NCBI RefSeq assembly: GCF_000514775.1
Contig: NZ_AZWO01000007.1
Span: forward strand, 171,160 to 221,610
Source: Salinispora pacifica CNR114
GTDB taxonomy: Bacteria > Actinomycetota > Actinomycetes > Mycobacteriales > Micromonosporaceae
Direction of reading: 5' to 3'
DNA length: 50,451 nt
The position numbers and the translations under genes are program-made. Below are positions 33,059 to 41,498 of this stretch, piece by piece. Under the pieces are notes generated by a model that searched no databases, was not told the DNA's origin, and worked only from the letters and a program-made list of their open reading frames with translations. How positions within the stretch are numbered: position 1 is the first letter of the stretch; the number at the start of each line of letters is the position of its first letter.

Positions 33059-33121
33059 AAACGTCGGCCATTGCGGCCAGAACGTCGGCCGGTGCGACCA
33101 AAACGTCGGCCGTTGCCGTCG
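33059..33121. repeat. Three tandem 21-base repeats
   Basis: Three copies with period 21, sharing the core AACGTCGGCC (starts 33059, 33080 and 33101), lie between the first esterase gene and the LGFP gene. The copies differ mostly after the core. They could be a terminator-region duplication or a protein-binding array; no dyad is evident. Confidence 0.6.
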
Positions 33122-33184
33122 TGGCACCCAGCCCCACCCGCAGTGATGCGGTCCGTTCGACTTGCCCGAGCAGAGGAGGTTCCC

Positions 33185-34204
33185 ATGCGCGGCACCGGCT
33201 CATCTCCGACGAGACCGGCAACGATGGTGTTGCTGGCGGTGACGACCCTGACCGCCGTCATCGCCCTGAGCAGCCCGGCCCAGGCCCAGAGGCCTGAGAG
33301 CTCGGAGCCGGACCCGGTCTCGGCATTCTGTTTCATCCCCCCAGAGCGGGACATCGTGGTCACCCGCAAGGTCTATGAGGTGGGCCAACGCCGAGGTGTG
33401 TCGGACAAGGTCATGCTGGCGGGCTTCGAGGCGGGCTGGGTCGAGTCCCGGATGAACAACCTGAACTGCGGGGACCGGGACTCGCTCGGGGTGTTCCAGC
33501 AGCGCCCCTCCCAGGGCTGGTGCCAGCCCGCCCAGTGTCTCGACGTCGACTACGCGGCGAACAAGTTCTTCGAGGTGGCCCAGCAGATGGAGCCTGGGAT
33601 GGAGGGCAGCACCGCCGGTCAACTCGCTCAGGCCGTGCAGCGTTCCGCGTTCCCGTCGCGGTACGACGAGGCGGAGGAGATCGCCCGAGCGCTGCGGGAG
33701 GAGGCGTTCCAGCCGTACGGCACGATCGGGGTGAAGTATCACAGCATGGGCGGGCCGGGCGGCCCGCTCGGTTGGCCGATCCGTGCCGAAGAGGACGCCT
33801 CGCTGGGTGGGCGGTTCCAGCAGTTCCAAAACGGAATCATCCTGTGGCGACCGGACATCGCCCATGCGATCTACGGCGACATCCTCACCGCCTTCTGGGC
33901 CACCGATGCCGAGCGACGCTGGGGCTTCCCCACCATGGACGAGGCGGACGCCGCCCAAGCGCCCGACGGCACTCGCGGACGTTTCCAGTTCTTCGAGCAC
34001 GGCCTGTTTCTCTGGTCACCAGAGACCGGAACCCACACCGTTCACGGCGCCATCTACGACGCCTTCCACGACGCCGGTAGCGAAGCCGTTTTGGGCTACC
34101 CCCGCACCGATGAGCTCGACGAAGGTGACGGTAAGTACCAGCGCTTCCAAGAAGCCACCATCCACTGGCACCCCGACCAGGGCACCTGGATCACCCCTAC
34201 CTGA
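33185..34204 (+). CDS. Secreted lysozyme-like protein with three LGFP repeats
   Basis: A 339-residue exported protein. The signal peptide ends near PAQAQ (35). A helical domain (about 55-130) resembles transglycosylase-like actinobacterial domains: VYEVGQRRGVSDKVMLAGFEAGWVESRMNN with Glu87 as candidate catalytic acid, and SLGVFQQRPSQGWC with cysteines (C95, C113, C118) likely disulfide-bonded. Three LGFP repeats follow: PLGWPIRAEED, RRWGFPTMDE and AVLGYPRTDE. LGFP repeats bind or anchor to arabinogalactan in corynebacteria (known for relatives). A strong GAGGAGG precedes ATG 33185. Fits a cell-wall hydrolase with wall-targeting tail. Confidence 0.85.
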   Translation: MRGTGSSPTRPATMVLLAVTTLTAVIALSSPAQAQRPESSEPDPVSAFCFIPPERDIVVTRKVYEVGQRRGVSDKVMLAGFEAGWVESRMNNLNCGDRDSLGVFQQRPSQGWCQPAQCLDVDYAANKFFEVAQQMEPGMEGSTAGQLAQAVQRSAFPSRYDEAEEIARALREEAFQPYGTIGVKYHSMGGPGGPLGWPIRAEEDASLGGRFQQFQNGIILWRPDIAHAIYGDILTAFWATDAERRWGFPTMDEADAAQAPDGTRGRFQFFEHGLFLWSPETGTHTVHGAIYDAFHDAGSEAVLGYPRTDELDEGDGKYQRFQEATIHWHPDQGTWITPT

Positions 34205-34267
34205 GCAGGCATCACCAGCTCACAGTCCTCCAATCCAGAGGTAAGTCACCTACCGCAGGGAGCAACC

Positions 34268-35266
34268 ATGACCCCGCAATCGCAGCCGACCCCGCTGAGC
34301 CGCCGCCGCCTCCTCACCGGCACGGCAGCCGCAGCCGCCGTCGGGGCGTTCGGCGGCCCCGCCCTCATACCGAATCCGGCGCACGCCGTCGGTGACGGGT
34401 TCGGCCTCCGCATCGTCAGCCCGCCCAACAACCACACCGGACGGCTGCAGTACTTCCGCTTCGCCACCAACGAGATCGAATGGGACCCTGCCGTCAATGT
34501 CCTGCTGCCCGACGGCTACCACACCAGTGGCAAACGCTACCCCGTGCTGTACCTGCTGCACGGTGGCCAGCAGGACTTCCGTCACTTCCACATGCACGAG
34601 AACATCATGAATCTGACCGCCGGCCGGGAGATCATTGTGGTCATGCCCGACGGTGGCGCCGCTGGCTGGTACTGCAACCCGGTCAGCACCTTCGTGGGCC
34701 CGCGAAACTGGGAAAACTTTCATATTCACCAGCTGGTGCCGTGGATCGATGCGAACTTCCGCACCTTCGCCGAGTACGACGGACGCGCGGTGGCCGGCTT
34801 CTCGATGGGCGGCTTCGGCGCGCTGAAGTACGCCGCCAAGTATTTCGGACACTTCTGCTCGGTGAGTTCCCACTCCGGGCCCGCCAGCCTGCGTCGCGAC
34901 GGTCACCTCGTCGCGCACTGGGCCAACCTCAGTTCCGCCGCGGTGGAACTGGGTGGCGGCACCATCTATGGCGCGCCGTTCTTCGACCAGGCTCGGGTCA
35001 CCGCGGACAACCCCATGGAACGCGTTCCGAGCTTCCACCACAAACGTGTCTTTCTGGTTGCCGGCACCTCACCAGAGCCGGTCGACTGGTGGGATGTCAT
35101 CAACGAGACCCAGGTGCTCGCTGGACAACGCGAGTTCCGCGCCGCTCTCAGTCAGGCCGGTATTCCCCACGAGGGACTCGAAGAGCGAGGCGGACACATC
35201 TTCCGGCACGAGTTTTTCAGGCGTGATCTTGACGGCATGTTGGGCCGTCTCCGCCGAGCCGGCTGA
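34268..35266 (+). CDS. Tat-exported alpha/beta-hydrolase esterase (PF00756)
   Basis: A 332-residue esterase with a Tat signal (LSRRRLLTGTAAAAAVGAF, cleavage near AHA, residue 40). The core carries LYLLHGGQQDFRHF, RNWENFHIHQLVPWIDANFRT and the nucleophile Ser in GFSMGGFGALKYA (about residue 179); the His is probably in GGHIFRHEF. Same family as the 31966 gene but exported by a different route and diverged, so not a recent duplicate. CAGGGAGCAACC before ATG 34268 serves as ribosome binding site. Substrate unknown; candidates are acylated wall glycans. Confidence 0.88.
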   Translation: MTPQSQPTPLSRRRLLTGTAAAAAVGAFGGPALIPNPAHAVGDGFGLRIVSPPNNHTGRLQYFRFATNEIEWDPAVNVLLPDGYHTSGKRYPVLYLLHGGQQDFRHFHMHENIMNLTAGREIIVVMPDGGAAGWYCNPVSTFVGPRNWENFHIHQLVPWIDANFRTFAEYDGRAVAGFSMGGFGALKYAAKYFGHFCSVSSHSGPASLRRDGHLVAHWANLSSAAVELGGGTIYGAPFFDQARVTADNPMERVPSFHHKRVFLVAGTSPEPVDWWDVINETQVLAGQREFRAALSQAGIPHEGLEERGGHIFRHEFFRRDLDGMLGRLRRAG

Positions 35267-35365
35267 CCCGGACGAGAACCCCCGCGTCCACCACGTCGAA
35301 CCAGCGAACGAGCTAACCGCTACGAACGGGTGGACGGCCGCCGGCCGTCCACCGGGAGGTAGGAG

Positions 35366-36943
35366 ATGGGTAAGCACCGCAGATCCGTCCTGGTCGGTGT
35401 CGTCGCCCTGGCCATGGTCGCGACCGCGACCCCGACCGCGGCCCAAGCCCAAGCCCAAGCTCAGGCCGCCGAGCCGGCCGGTACGGTCCGCAACGCCGGT
35501 GGGGCCACGGCCATACCGGGAAGCTACCTCGTGGTCTTCAAGGACAGCGAGGTCAGCCGGTCAGCCGTCGGGTCGTCGCTGACCCGACTACGCAGCCGGC
35601 ACGGTGGCACGGTGGCGCGTACGTACACCACGGCCGTGCGGGGTGGTGAGCTGCGGCTCAGCTCCGCGGCGGCGGCCCGGGTCGCCGCCGACCCGGCGGT
35701 GGCGTACGTCGAACAGAACCACACCGTGTCGATCGCGGGCATCCAACCGGACCCACCGTCCTGGGGTCTGGACCGCATCGACCAGCGGTACCGGCCGCAG
35801 GACGGCTCGTACACGTACCCGAACACGGCTGGTGATGTGACGGCGTACATCCTCGACACTGGTGTCCGTACGACGCACACCGACTTCGGTGGGCGGGCAA
35901 CCTGGGGCACCAACACGGTGGACGACAACGACACCGACTGCAACGGTCACGGCACGCATGTCGCCGGCACGGTCGGCGGCACCGTGCACGGCGTGGCAAA
36001 GGCGACCAAACTGGTCGCGGTCAAGGCGCTCGACTGTGCCGGCTATGGCACGGTCGCGAGCGTGGTCGCCGGCGTCGACTGGATCACCGCGAACGCGGTC
36101 CAGCCGGCCGTGGCGAACATGAGTCTCACCTTCCCGCTGTCGAGCAGCGCCATCGAGGGCGCGGTCACCAACTCGATCGACTCCGGCGTGACGTACACGG
36201 TGTCGGCGGGCAACTACGGCATCGACGCCTGCCTCGTCTCCCCGGCCCGGACCCCGGCAGCGATCACCGTCGGCTGGACCAACAGCACCGACACCCGTTA
36301 CATCCTCTCGAACCACGGCAGCTGTCTGGACATCTTCGCGCCGGGCTCGTCGATCACCTCGGCCTGGGCCAGCAGCGACACCTCGACCGCCACGACCAGC
36401 GGTACGTCGATGGCCGCGCCACACGTGGCCGGCGCCGCCGCGCTGCTGCTCGCCGAGAATCCCGCGTACACCCCGCAGCAGGTCCGGGACACCCTGGTGG
36501 CGAACGCGACCAGCGGCGTCGTCGGCAACCCGGGCAGCGGATCGCCGAACCGGCTGCTCTTTGTCGACGACGGCACCCCGTCCCCGCCTCCACCGTCGGG
36601 CTGTACCGGCACCAACGACACCGACGTCGCGATTCCAGACCTGGGGATGGTCAGCAGCTCGATCGCCCTCTCGGACTGTGGCCGGGCCGCCTCGGCCACC
36701 TCGACCGTCGCGGTGAACATCCGGCACACCTTCCGCGGCGACGTGGAGATCGACCTGGTCGCTCCGGATGGCTCCGCCTACCGGCTGAAGAACTGGGACT
36801 TCTTCGACCGGGTTGACCACATCAACGAGACCTACGCGGTCGACCTGTCCGACGAGGCCGGGGACGGCACCTGGCTACTGCGGGTACGTGACGCCTGGAT
36901 CAACGACATCGGCTACATCAACACCTGGACGTTGAACCTCTGA
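35366..36943 (+). CDS. Secreted S8 subtilisin-like protease with P domain
   Basis: A 525-residue subtilase. A signal peptide (1-33) with an AQAQAQAQA tract is followed by an I9 propeptide inhibitor (52-125: SYLVVFKDSEVSRSAVGS ...AYVEQNHTVSI). The catalytic triad is Asp164 (ILDTGV), His195 (NGHGTHVAG) and Ser348 (SGTSMAAPHVAG), with the oxyanion Asn near 287 (VSAGNYG). A Pro-rich linker (PSPPPPSG) leads to a proprotein-convertase-like P domain (about 420-525: VAIPDLGMVSSSI ... GTWLLRVRDAWINDIG). Type of extracellular serine protease; AGGTAGGAG precedes ATG 35366. Last gene of the exported series and closed by a strong terminator. Confidence 0.95.
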   Translation: MGKHRRSVLVGVVALAMVATATPTAAQAQAQAQAAEPAGTVRNAGGATAIPGSYLVVFKDSEVSRSAVGSSLTRLRSRHGGTVARTYTTAVRGGELRLSSAAAARVAADPAVAYVEQNHTVSIAGIQPDPPSWGLDRIDQRYRPQDGSYTYPNTAGDVTAYILDTGVRTTHTDFGGRATWGTNTVDDNDTDCNGHGTHVAGTVGGTVHGVAKATKLVAVKALDCAGYGTVASVVAGVDWITANAVQPAVANMSLTFPLSSSAIEGAVTNSIDSGVTYTVSAGNYGIDACLVSPARTPAAITVGWTNSTDTRYILSNHGSCLDIFAPGSSITSAWASSDTSTATTSGTSMAAPHVAGAAALLLAENPAYTPQQVRDTLVANATSGVVGNPGSGSPNRLLFVDDGTPSPPPPSGCTGTNDTDVAIPDLGMVSSSIALSDCGRAASATSTVAVNIRHTFRGDVEIDLVAPDGSAYRLKNWDFFDRVDHINETYAVDLSDEAGDGTWLLRVRDAWINDIGYINTWTLNL

Positions 36944-36958
36944 GCCCGATCCCACAGC

Positions 36959-36993
36959 CGAGGCCCCTTCCGCGCCACCCGGAAGGGGCCTCG
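36959..36993 (+). terminator. Stem-loop terminator after the subtilisin gene
   Basis: CGAGGCCCCTTCCG (36959-36972) pairs perfectly with CGGAAGGGGCCTCG (36980-36993): a 14-bp stem and 7-base loop, 16 bases past the stop. It also sits 37 bases before the convergent methyltransferase gene's stop, so it may serve both. Confidence 0.9.
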
Positions 36994-37029
36994 CGGGGAG
37001 GCGGTGTTCGGAGGCCTGGGCTCCGCGCC

Positions 37030-37689
37030 CTACGTGTTCGTGGAACTGCTCCTGCGAACCAGCAGGTACCCGTATGCGGGCTCTGCCTCTTCGGGCGGGG
37101 CGATGCCCTGGAACACCAGGGTGAATCCGGCGGTGGTGAAGCGCTCCTCCATCTCCCGGGCCGAGAGCCAGTACCGATCGAAGTCGACCCCGAGGCGCTC
37201 GACGGGGCTACCGGGAGCGTTACGATGCCCGGTCCCGTCGCCGCACTTGAACGCCGCCACCAGGTAGCCGCCCGACCGTACGACCCGGGCGAGCTCGGCG
37301 AAGGCCTTCGCCCGGGAGTCCGGTGCCAGGAAGATCAACGAATACCAGCACACCGCCCCGGCCAGCGACGCGTCGGCGAACGGTAGTTCCCGTAGATCGG
37401 CGACCTCGTACCTGAAACCCGGATGCTCCCGCCGCGCCACCGCCACCATTCCCGGCGACAGGTCCACCCCAGACGGCGACAGGCCCCGACCCGCGAGGTA
37501 CGGAAGAAGTCGTCCGGTACCGCAACCGACGTCCGCGACCTCCGTACCCAGGGACAAGGTCAGCTCGGCGAACAGGTCGAGCATCGCCCGCTCGACCGGC
37601 ATGCTCTCCAGGACCCCGACCAGGTTCTTCGCATACCACTCCGACAACACGTCATGTGCGTCCCGTAGCTCCTCGGTACCGGTGTCCAT
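37030..37689 (-). CDS. Class I SAM-dependent methyltransferase
   Basis: A 219-residue methyltransferase. Motif I is VADVGCGTGRLLPYLAGRG, motif II SGVDLSPGMVAVARREHP, then EVADLRELPFADASLAGAVCWYSLIFL (motif IV region) and ELARVVRSGGYLVAAF. It lacks a specific domain that would indicate a substrate; it resembles the ubiquinone/UbiE-like group often used on small molecules. Start ATG 37689 has GGGGAGGG upstream; the frame extends to ATG 37710. It is convergent with the subtilisin gene and divergent from the MFS exporter. Confidence 0.9.
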   Translation of the reverse strand: MDTGTEELRDAHDVLSEWYAKNLVGVLESMPVERAMLDLFAELTLSLGTEVADVGCGTGRLLPYLAGRGLSPSGVDLSPGMVAVARREHPGFRYEVADLRELPFADASLAGAVCWYSLIFLAPDSRAKAFAELARVVRSGGYLVAAFKCGDGTGHRNAPGSPVERLGVDFDRYWLSAREMEERFTTAGFTLVFQGIAPPEEAEPAYGYLLVRRSSSTNT

Positions 37690-37863
37690 CCCGCTGGCCC
37701 TCCCCGCCATCGACCGTCAAGGCACCGAACCTACTCCAGGACCCCACCCCGCGAAGGCCACCAGCGCGCCGGTTCGCGGCTGTCGCTCGGCACCGCGCAC
37801 GGTGCTGAGCATGCCCGCGGCCGTACCGGCGCACCAGCGGCCGCCCTTGCCCGGTCAGCCACC

Positions 37864-37894
37864 TTGACTTGAAGGCTTCTTTAACTTCTAGGTT
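37864..37894 (+). promoter_or_regulatory. MerR-type promoter candidate upstream of the MFS exporter
   Basis: TTGACT (37864-37869) and TAGGTT (37889-37894) are separated by 19 bases, the lengthened spacer that MerR-family activators require. The flanks form an imperfect dyad, ACCTTGACTT (37861-37870) against AACTTCTAGGT (37883-37893). The exporter's ATG is 68 bases downstream. No MerR gene is adjacent. Confidence 0.5.
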
Positions 37895-37961
37895 CGGTGG
37901 TGGTGATCGACGGAGTCCTACATCGATGACAAATCCCTGTTACATCAATGGAAGGTGGGTC

Positions 37962-39563
37962 ATGACGGCTCAGGAGTCGCAGCGGGCGGGGCGGCGAGAG
38001 TGGTGGGGTCTGGCTGCCCTGGCTCTGCCGACGCTGTTGGTGGCGATGGACCTCACGGTGCTGCACCTGGCGGTGCCGGCGCTCAGTGAAGCGCTCAAGC
38101 CGAGCAGTTCGGAGCTGCTCTGGATCACTGACGTCTACGGTTTCCTCATCGCCGGATTCCTGATCACGATGGGGTCGCTTGGCGACCGAATCGGCCGACG
38201 TCGACTTTTGTTGATCGGCGCGTTCGGGTTCGGCATCGCGTCGTTGCTGGCGTCGTTCTCCACCACCCCGGAGATGCTGATCCTCACCCGGGCGCTACTC
38301 GGTGTCGCCGGGGCCACGCTGATGCCCTCAACCCTGTCGTTGATCCGCAGCATGTTTCAGAACCCGGCGCAGCGCGGAGTGGCGGTCGGTGTCTGGATGA
38401 CCAGCTTTGTCACCGGGACCGCGATCGGGCCGCTGGTCGGTGGGATTCTCCTTGAGTCCTACTGGTGGGGGTCGGTGTTCCTGCTCGGCGTGCCGGTGAT
38501 GGTGCTACTGCTGGTCATCGGTCCGATGCTGCTTCCGGAGGTGGCGGATCCCGGAGCCGGCCGCCCGGATCTGCTCAGCGCCCTTGTCTCGCTGGTCACC
38601 ATGCTGGCCGTGGTGTTCGGGTTCAAGCAGTTCGCCGAGGGGTCCAGCGGTCTACTGCCGTGGGCGTGCATGGCCCTGGGGGCCGGTCTCGGCTGGATCT
38701 TCGTTCGCCGGCAGCGGACTCTGCGGGATCCTTTGCTCGACCTGGCTCTGTTCACCCGCCGTACGTTCGGGGTGGCCGTCGCCGTGCAGACCCTGGCAGT
38801 ATTCGCGATGGCGGGCGTGCAGTTCTTCGCGGGCCAGTACCTCCAACTCGTCCTCGGTATGTCCCCGCTACGAGCCGGACTCTGGTCCCTGCCGTGGACG
38901 CTGGTGGGCGTCACCGGGGCGATGCTGGCGCCGCTCGCCGTCCGCCGCCTGCCGCGTGCGGCAGTGCTGGCGGCTGGCCTGGCGCTCGGTGCGGTGGGGT
39001 TCGGCACTCTGGCCGGAATCGGCTCGACCGTAGGGTTCACCTTGCTGGTGGTCGGCATGGTAACCGCATCCCTCGGCATCTCCGGTGCGATGACCCTGAG
39101 CACGGACCTGGTCGTCGGGGCGGCTCCCGAGGAACGCGCCGGGTCGGCGTCGGCCATCTCCGAGACCGGAAGCGAACTCGGCCTCGCCCTGGGCATCGCG
39201 GTGCTGGGGAGCATCGGCGGTGTCATCTACCGCCAGGACCTGACCGGGTCGGCGCCCGTGACGACCCCGCCCGAGTCGATGGAGGTCGCGACGGAGACGC
39301 TGGGTGGGGCGGTCAGTGTGGCGGCCGAGTTGCCCGGCGGGCTCGGCGATGCCCTGCTCGCCGCTGCTCGGGAGGCGTTCACCACCGGGATGGCGGTGAC
39401 ATCGGTGATCAGTAGCGCGGTGTTGATCTCCCTGGCGATCGCCGTCGGCATCCTGCTACGTCGGCCGCATCGAGACGGGGGCGAAAAGCAGGAGGCGGCC
39501 CAACGCTCCGGTAGCGGACAAAAGCCTACGTCAGAGGCGGCAACCACACCTCCGACCACATGA
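37962..39563 (+). CDS. DHA2-family (14-helix) MFS drug exporter, EmrB/QacA type
   Basis: A 533-residue proton-driven exporter with 14 predicted helices. Motif A appears as GSLGDRIGRRRLLL (loop 2-3), motif D1-like LVAMDLTVLHLAVPALSEAL in helix 1, the ALLGVAGATLMPSTLSLI motif B region, and GTAIGPLVGGILLESYWWGSVFLL motif C in helix 5. The C-terminal tail is hydrophilic (GGEKQEAAQRSG). Members expel hydrophobic cations and antibiotics (known). ATG 37962 follows GGAAGGTGGG. The promoter region carries a MerR-like 19-bp-spaced element. No TetR or MarR repressor is adjacent. Confidence 0.92.
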   Translation: MTAQESQRAGRREWWGLAALALPTLLVAMDLTVLHLAVPALSEALKPSSSELLWITDVYGFLIAGFLITMGSLGDRIGRRRLLLIGAFGFGIASLLASFSTTPEMLILTRALLGVAGATLMPSTLSLIRSMFQNPAQRGVAVGVWMTSFVTGTAIGPLVGGILLESYWWGSVFLLGVPVMVLLLVIGPMLLPEVADPGAGRPDLLSALVSLVTMLAVVFGFKQFAEGSSGLLPWACMALGAGLGWIFVRRQRTLRDPLLDLALFTRRTFGVAVAVQTLAVFAMAGVQFFAGQYLQLVLGMSPLRAGLWSLPWTLVGVTGAMLAPLAVRRLPRAAVLAAGLALGAVGFGTLAGIGSTVGFTLLVVGMVTASLGISGAMTLSTDLVVGAAPEERAGSASAISETGSELGLALGIAVLGSIGGVIYRQDLTGSAPVTTPPESMEVATETLGGAVSVAAELPGGLGDALLAAAREAFTTGMAVTSVISSAVLISLAIAVGILLRRPHRDGGEKQEAAQRSGSGQKPTSEAATTPPTT

Positions 39564-39564
39564 C

Positions 39565-39790
39565 TCCAAACAGGACCTGCTCGGCGCCATCCGGGCGGCG
39601 GCGCGTGGCGAGACAGTGCTGTCACCGACGGTCGCGACCCGGCTGCTCACTCGGATGCGGTACGCCAAAGTCAAGACCAACTGCTGCGGGCGTTCGCGAA
39701 GCTCGGCGTTTCCGACCGTACGGCGGCCGTGGTGAAGGCGATGTCGCTGGGGCTCATCCCACCCGACGCCGGAACCTGGCACTGCTGGCG
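39565..39790 (+). pseudogene. LuxR-type response regulator fragment
   Basis: One frame from 39565 reads SKQDLLGAIRAAARGETVLS and then PTVATRLLTRMR, the end of a receiver domain plus linker of a NarL-type regulator. About 45 residues later the sequence resumes in another frame as RAFAKLGVSDRTAAVVKAMS and then LGLIPPDAGT, the C-terminal part of the helix-turn-helix. The phospho-acceptor half and the core of the recognition region are missing. Clear wreck of a two-component response regulator; no kinase gene remains nearby. Confidence 0.75.
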
Positions 39791-39817
39791 TGCGCAGCTT
39801 CCGTCACGATGGCACCC

Positions 39818-40834
39818 ATGCGGGACAGGCCAGAAAACCTTGCTGAGGAAGAACTACGCGCGGCGTTGCGTGCAGGATGGTGCATCCGCGTCGAATCGTT
39901 GACTCACCTTCCGGTCGGCTTCGGCAGTCACCATTGGTCAGCGACCGATCAGCGCGGCTCGAAGTGGTTCGTCAAGGTCGACGATCTCGGCTTTGTGGCG
40001 GACGGGCAGGATGAGGAGTTCGGCCGGCTCAGCCGCTCCCAGGAGACCGCCCTGACCCTGCACCGCGACGCGGGACTCGGATTCGTGCTTGCGCCCGTTC
40101 CGGCCGGGAACGGGGCACCGTTGTGGAGACTGTCGTCCCGGTACGCCCTGTCGGTGTTTCCGACCATTGCCGGCGTCGCCGGGCAGTTCGGCCCCCATCG
40201 GCGCGAGGAGGTCGCCGAGGTGACCGGGCTTATCGCCGAGGTGCACCGGGCCACTCCCGCGGTCGCTCATCTGGCGCCCCGCGCCGACTTGCTGCTGCCC
40301 GGCAGGGACGGGCTGAACGCGGCCCTCGCTGACCTGGGTCGGCCCTGGACCGGTGGCCCGCACGCCGCGGCTGCCCGGGATTTGTTGCTCCTGCACGAGG
40401 AGCGGGTACGGCAGTGGCTGGAGAGGTTCGACCAGCTCGTTGCCGAGGTACGCGGTGCCGGGTCCGACTGGGTGGTCACCCACGGTGAGCCGCATCCCGG
40501 CAACATCCTGCGTTCACCCACCGGAGCCTGGCTGATCGACTGGGCCACAGTGCAGCTGGCGCCCCCGGAGCGGGACGTGTGGATGCTTACCGATGCGTTC
40601 GCCGGATTGCTCCGGGAGGAGCCCGCGGGCGTGGACGCGCAGGTGCGCTCCCGGTACCGCCGAATCAGCGGTCGCACCGTGTCGCCGTCCGGGATCGCTC
40701 TCTACCGGCTCTGGTGGCCTCTCGCCGACGTTGCCGCCTTCCTCGACGACCTCCGCCGTCCGCACGGTGATGGTGCCGACGCCGCCGCGGCGCTGAGATA
40801 CCTCGCCGGCAACCTGGAGGCCGCGTCGGCCTGA
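39818..40834 (+). CDS. Aminoglycoside-phosphotransferase-family kinase
   Basis: A 338-residue APH-family protein (PF01636). The catalytic loop is WVVTHGEPHPGNILR (Brenner-type H-G-E-x-H-x-x-N) and the metal site is AWLIDWATVQLAPPERDVWML. The ATP-binding Lys is probably in GSKWFVKVDDLG near the N terminus. It could phosphorylate an antibiotic or a small metabolite such as a choline- or spectinomycin-like compound; nothing in the sequence settles this. The start ATG 39818 is preferred; ATG 39809 is in frame. It lies next to a decayed relative (40890-41495). Confidence 0.85.
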   Translation: MRDRPENLAEEELRAALRAGWCIRVESLTHLPVGFGSHHWSATDQRGSKWFVKVDDLGFVADGQDEEFGRLSRSQETALTLHRDAGLGFVLAPVPAGNGAPLWRLSSRYALSVFPTIAGVAGQFGPHRREEVAEVTGLIAEVHRATPAVAHLAPRADLLLPGRDGLNAALADLGRPWTGGPHAAAARDLLLLHEERVRQWLERFDQLVAEVRGAGSDWVVTHGEPHPGNILRSPTGAWLIDWATVQLAPPERDVWMLTDAFAGLLREEPAGVDAQVRSRYRRISGRTVSPSGIALYRLWWPLADVAAFLDDLRRPHGDGADAAAALRYLAGNLEAASA

Positions 40835-40889
40835 GCCCGCCGCTGCGGCACTGAGCGAACCAGGCCATCGCTGGCTGGTCCTCCCGGCT

Positions 40890-41495
40890 GGTTCGCCTGC
40901 GCAGCGCCGAGATGTACTCGGCGCAGGTGAAGAAGGAGCACTGCTGGCTGCCCAGGCTGAGCGGGTACCCACCGGTCGACATTCCTCGGCCGCTCGGCCG
41001 CGGAGAGCCCGGTTCGTGCTTCCCGCGCCCTTGGTCGGTGTACGAGTGGCTGCCTGGTCATCACGCGACCGTTGATCGGGTAGCGGACCTGTGGGCTGGC
41101 GGTGGACCTTGGCCGCTTCCTGGCTGCCCGCTACGCGGTCGATGGAACGGGCGGGCCGGTGGCGGGTCGGCACAGCTTCTACCGCGGCGCCAGCCCCTCC
41201 CATTGGGACGAGTCGGCGCGGACAGCGATCGACGCTCTCGTTGACGTCATCGATGCGCCCGGCGCGACGGAGGTGTGGAAGACCGCTCAGGAGAGCAGTT
41301 GGACCGGTTCACCGGTCTGGCATCACGGCGACATGAGTGCCGTCAACCTGCTGGTGTAGGGCGGCCGGTTGAGTGCGGTGATCGACTTCGGCGGCTGTGG
41401 AGTCGGGGACCCGGCGTGCGACCTGGTGATCGCCTGGTCGTTCTTCCACGGCGACAGCCGTGCGGCCTTCCGGCGGGAAGTGAGCTGCTTTGGGT
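40890..41495 (+). pseudogene. Decayed aminoglycoside-phosphotransferase-family gene
   Basis: A second APH-family gene is in ruins. It reads EMYSAQVKKEHCWLPRLSG and PWSVYEWLPGHHATVDR, then shifts frame near 41100 to VDLGRFLAARYAVDG, HSFYRGASPSHWDESAR and VWHHGDMSAVNLLV (catalytic loop with H-G-D-x-x-x-x-N), meets a TAG at 41357-41359, and continues beyond it in the same frame as LSAVIDFGGCGVGDPACDL before ending abruptly at about 41495, where the GPP34 gene begins. The first 50 residues or so are also missing. At least one frameshift, one stop and both ends lost. Confidence 0.85.
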
Positions 41496-41498
41496 TGG

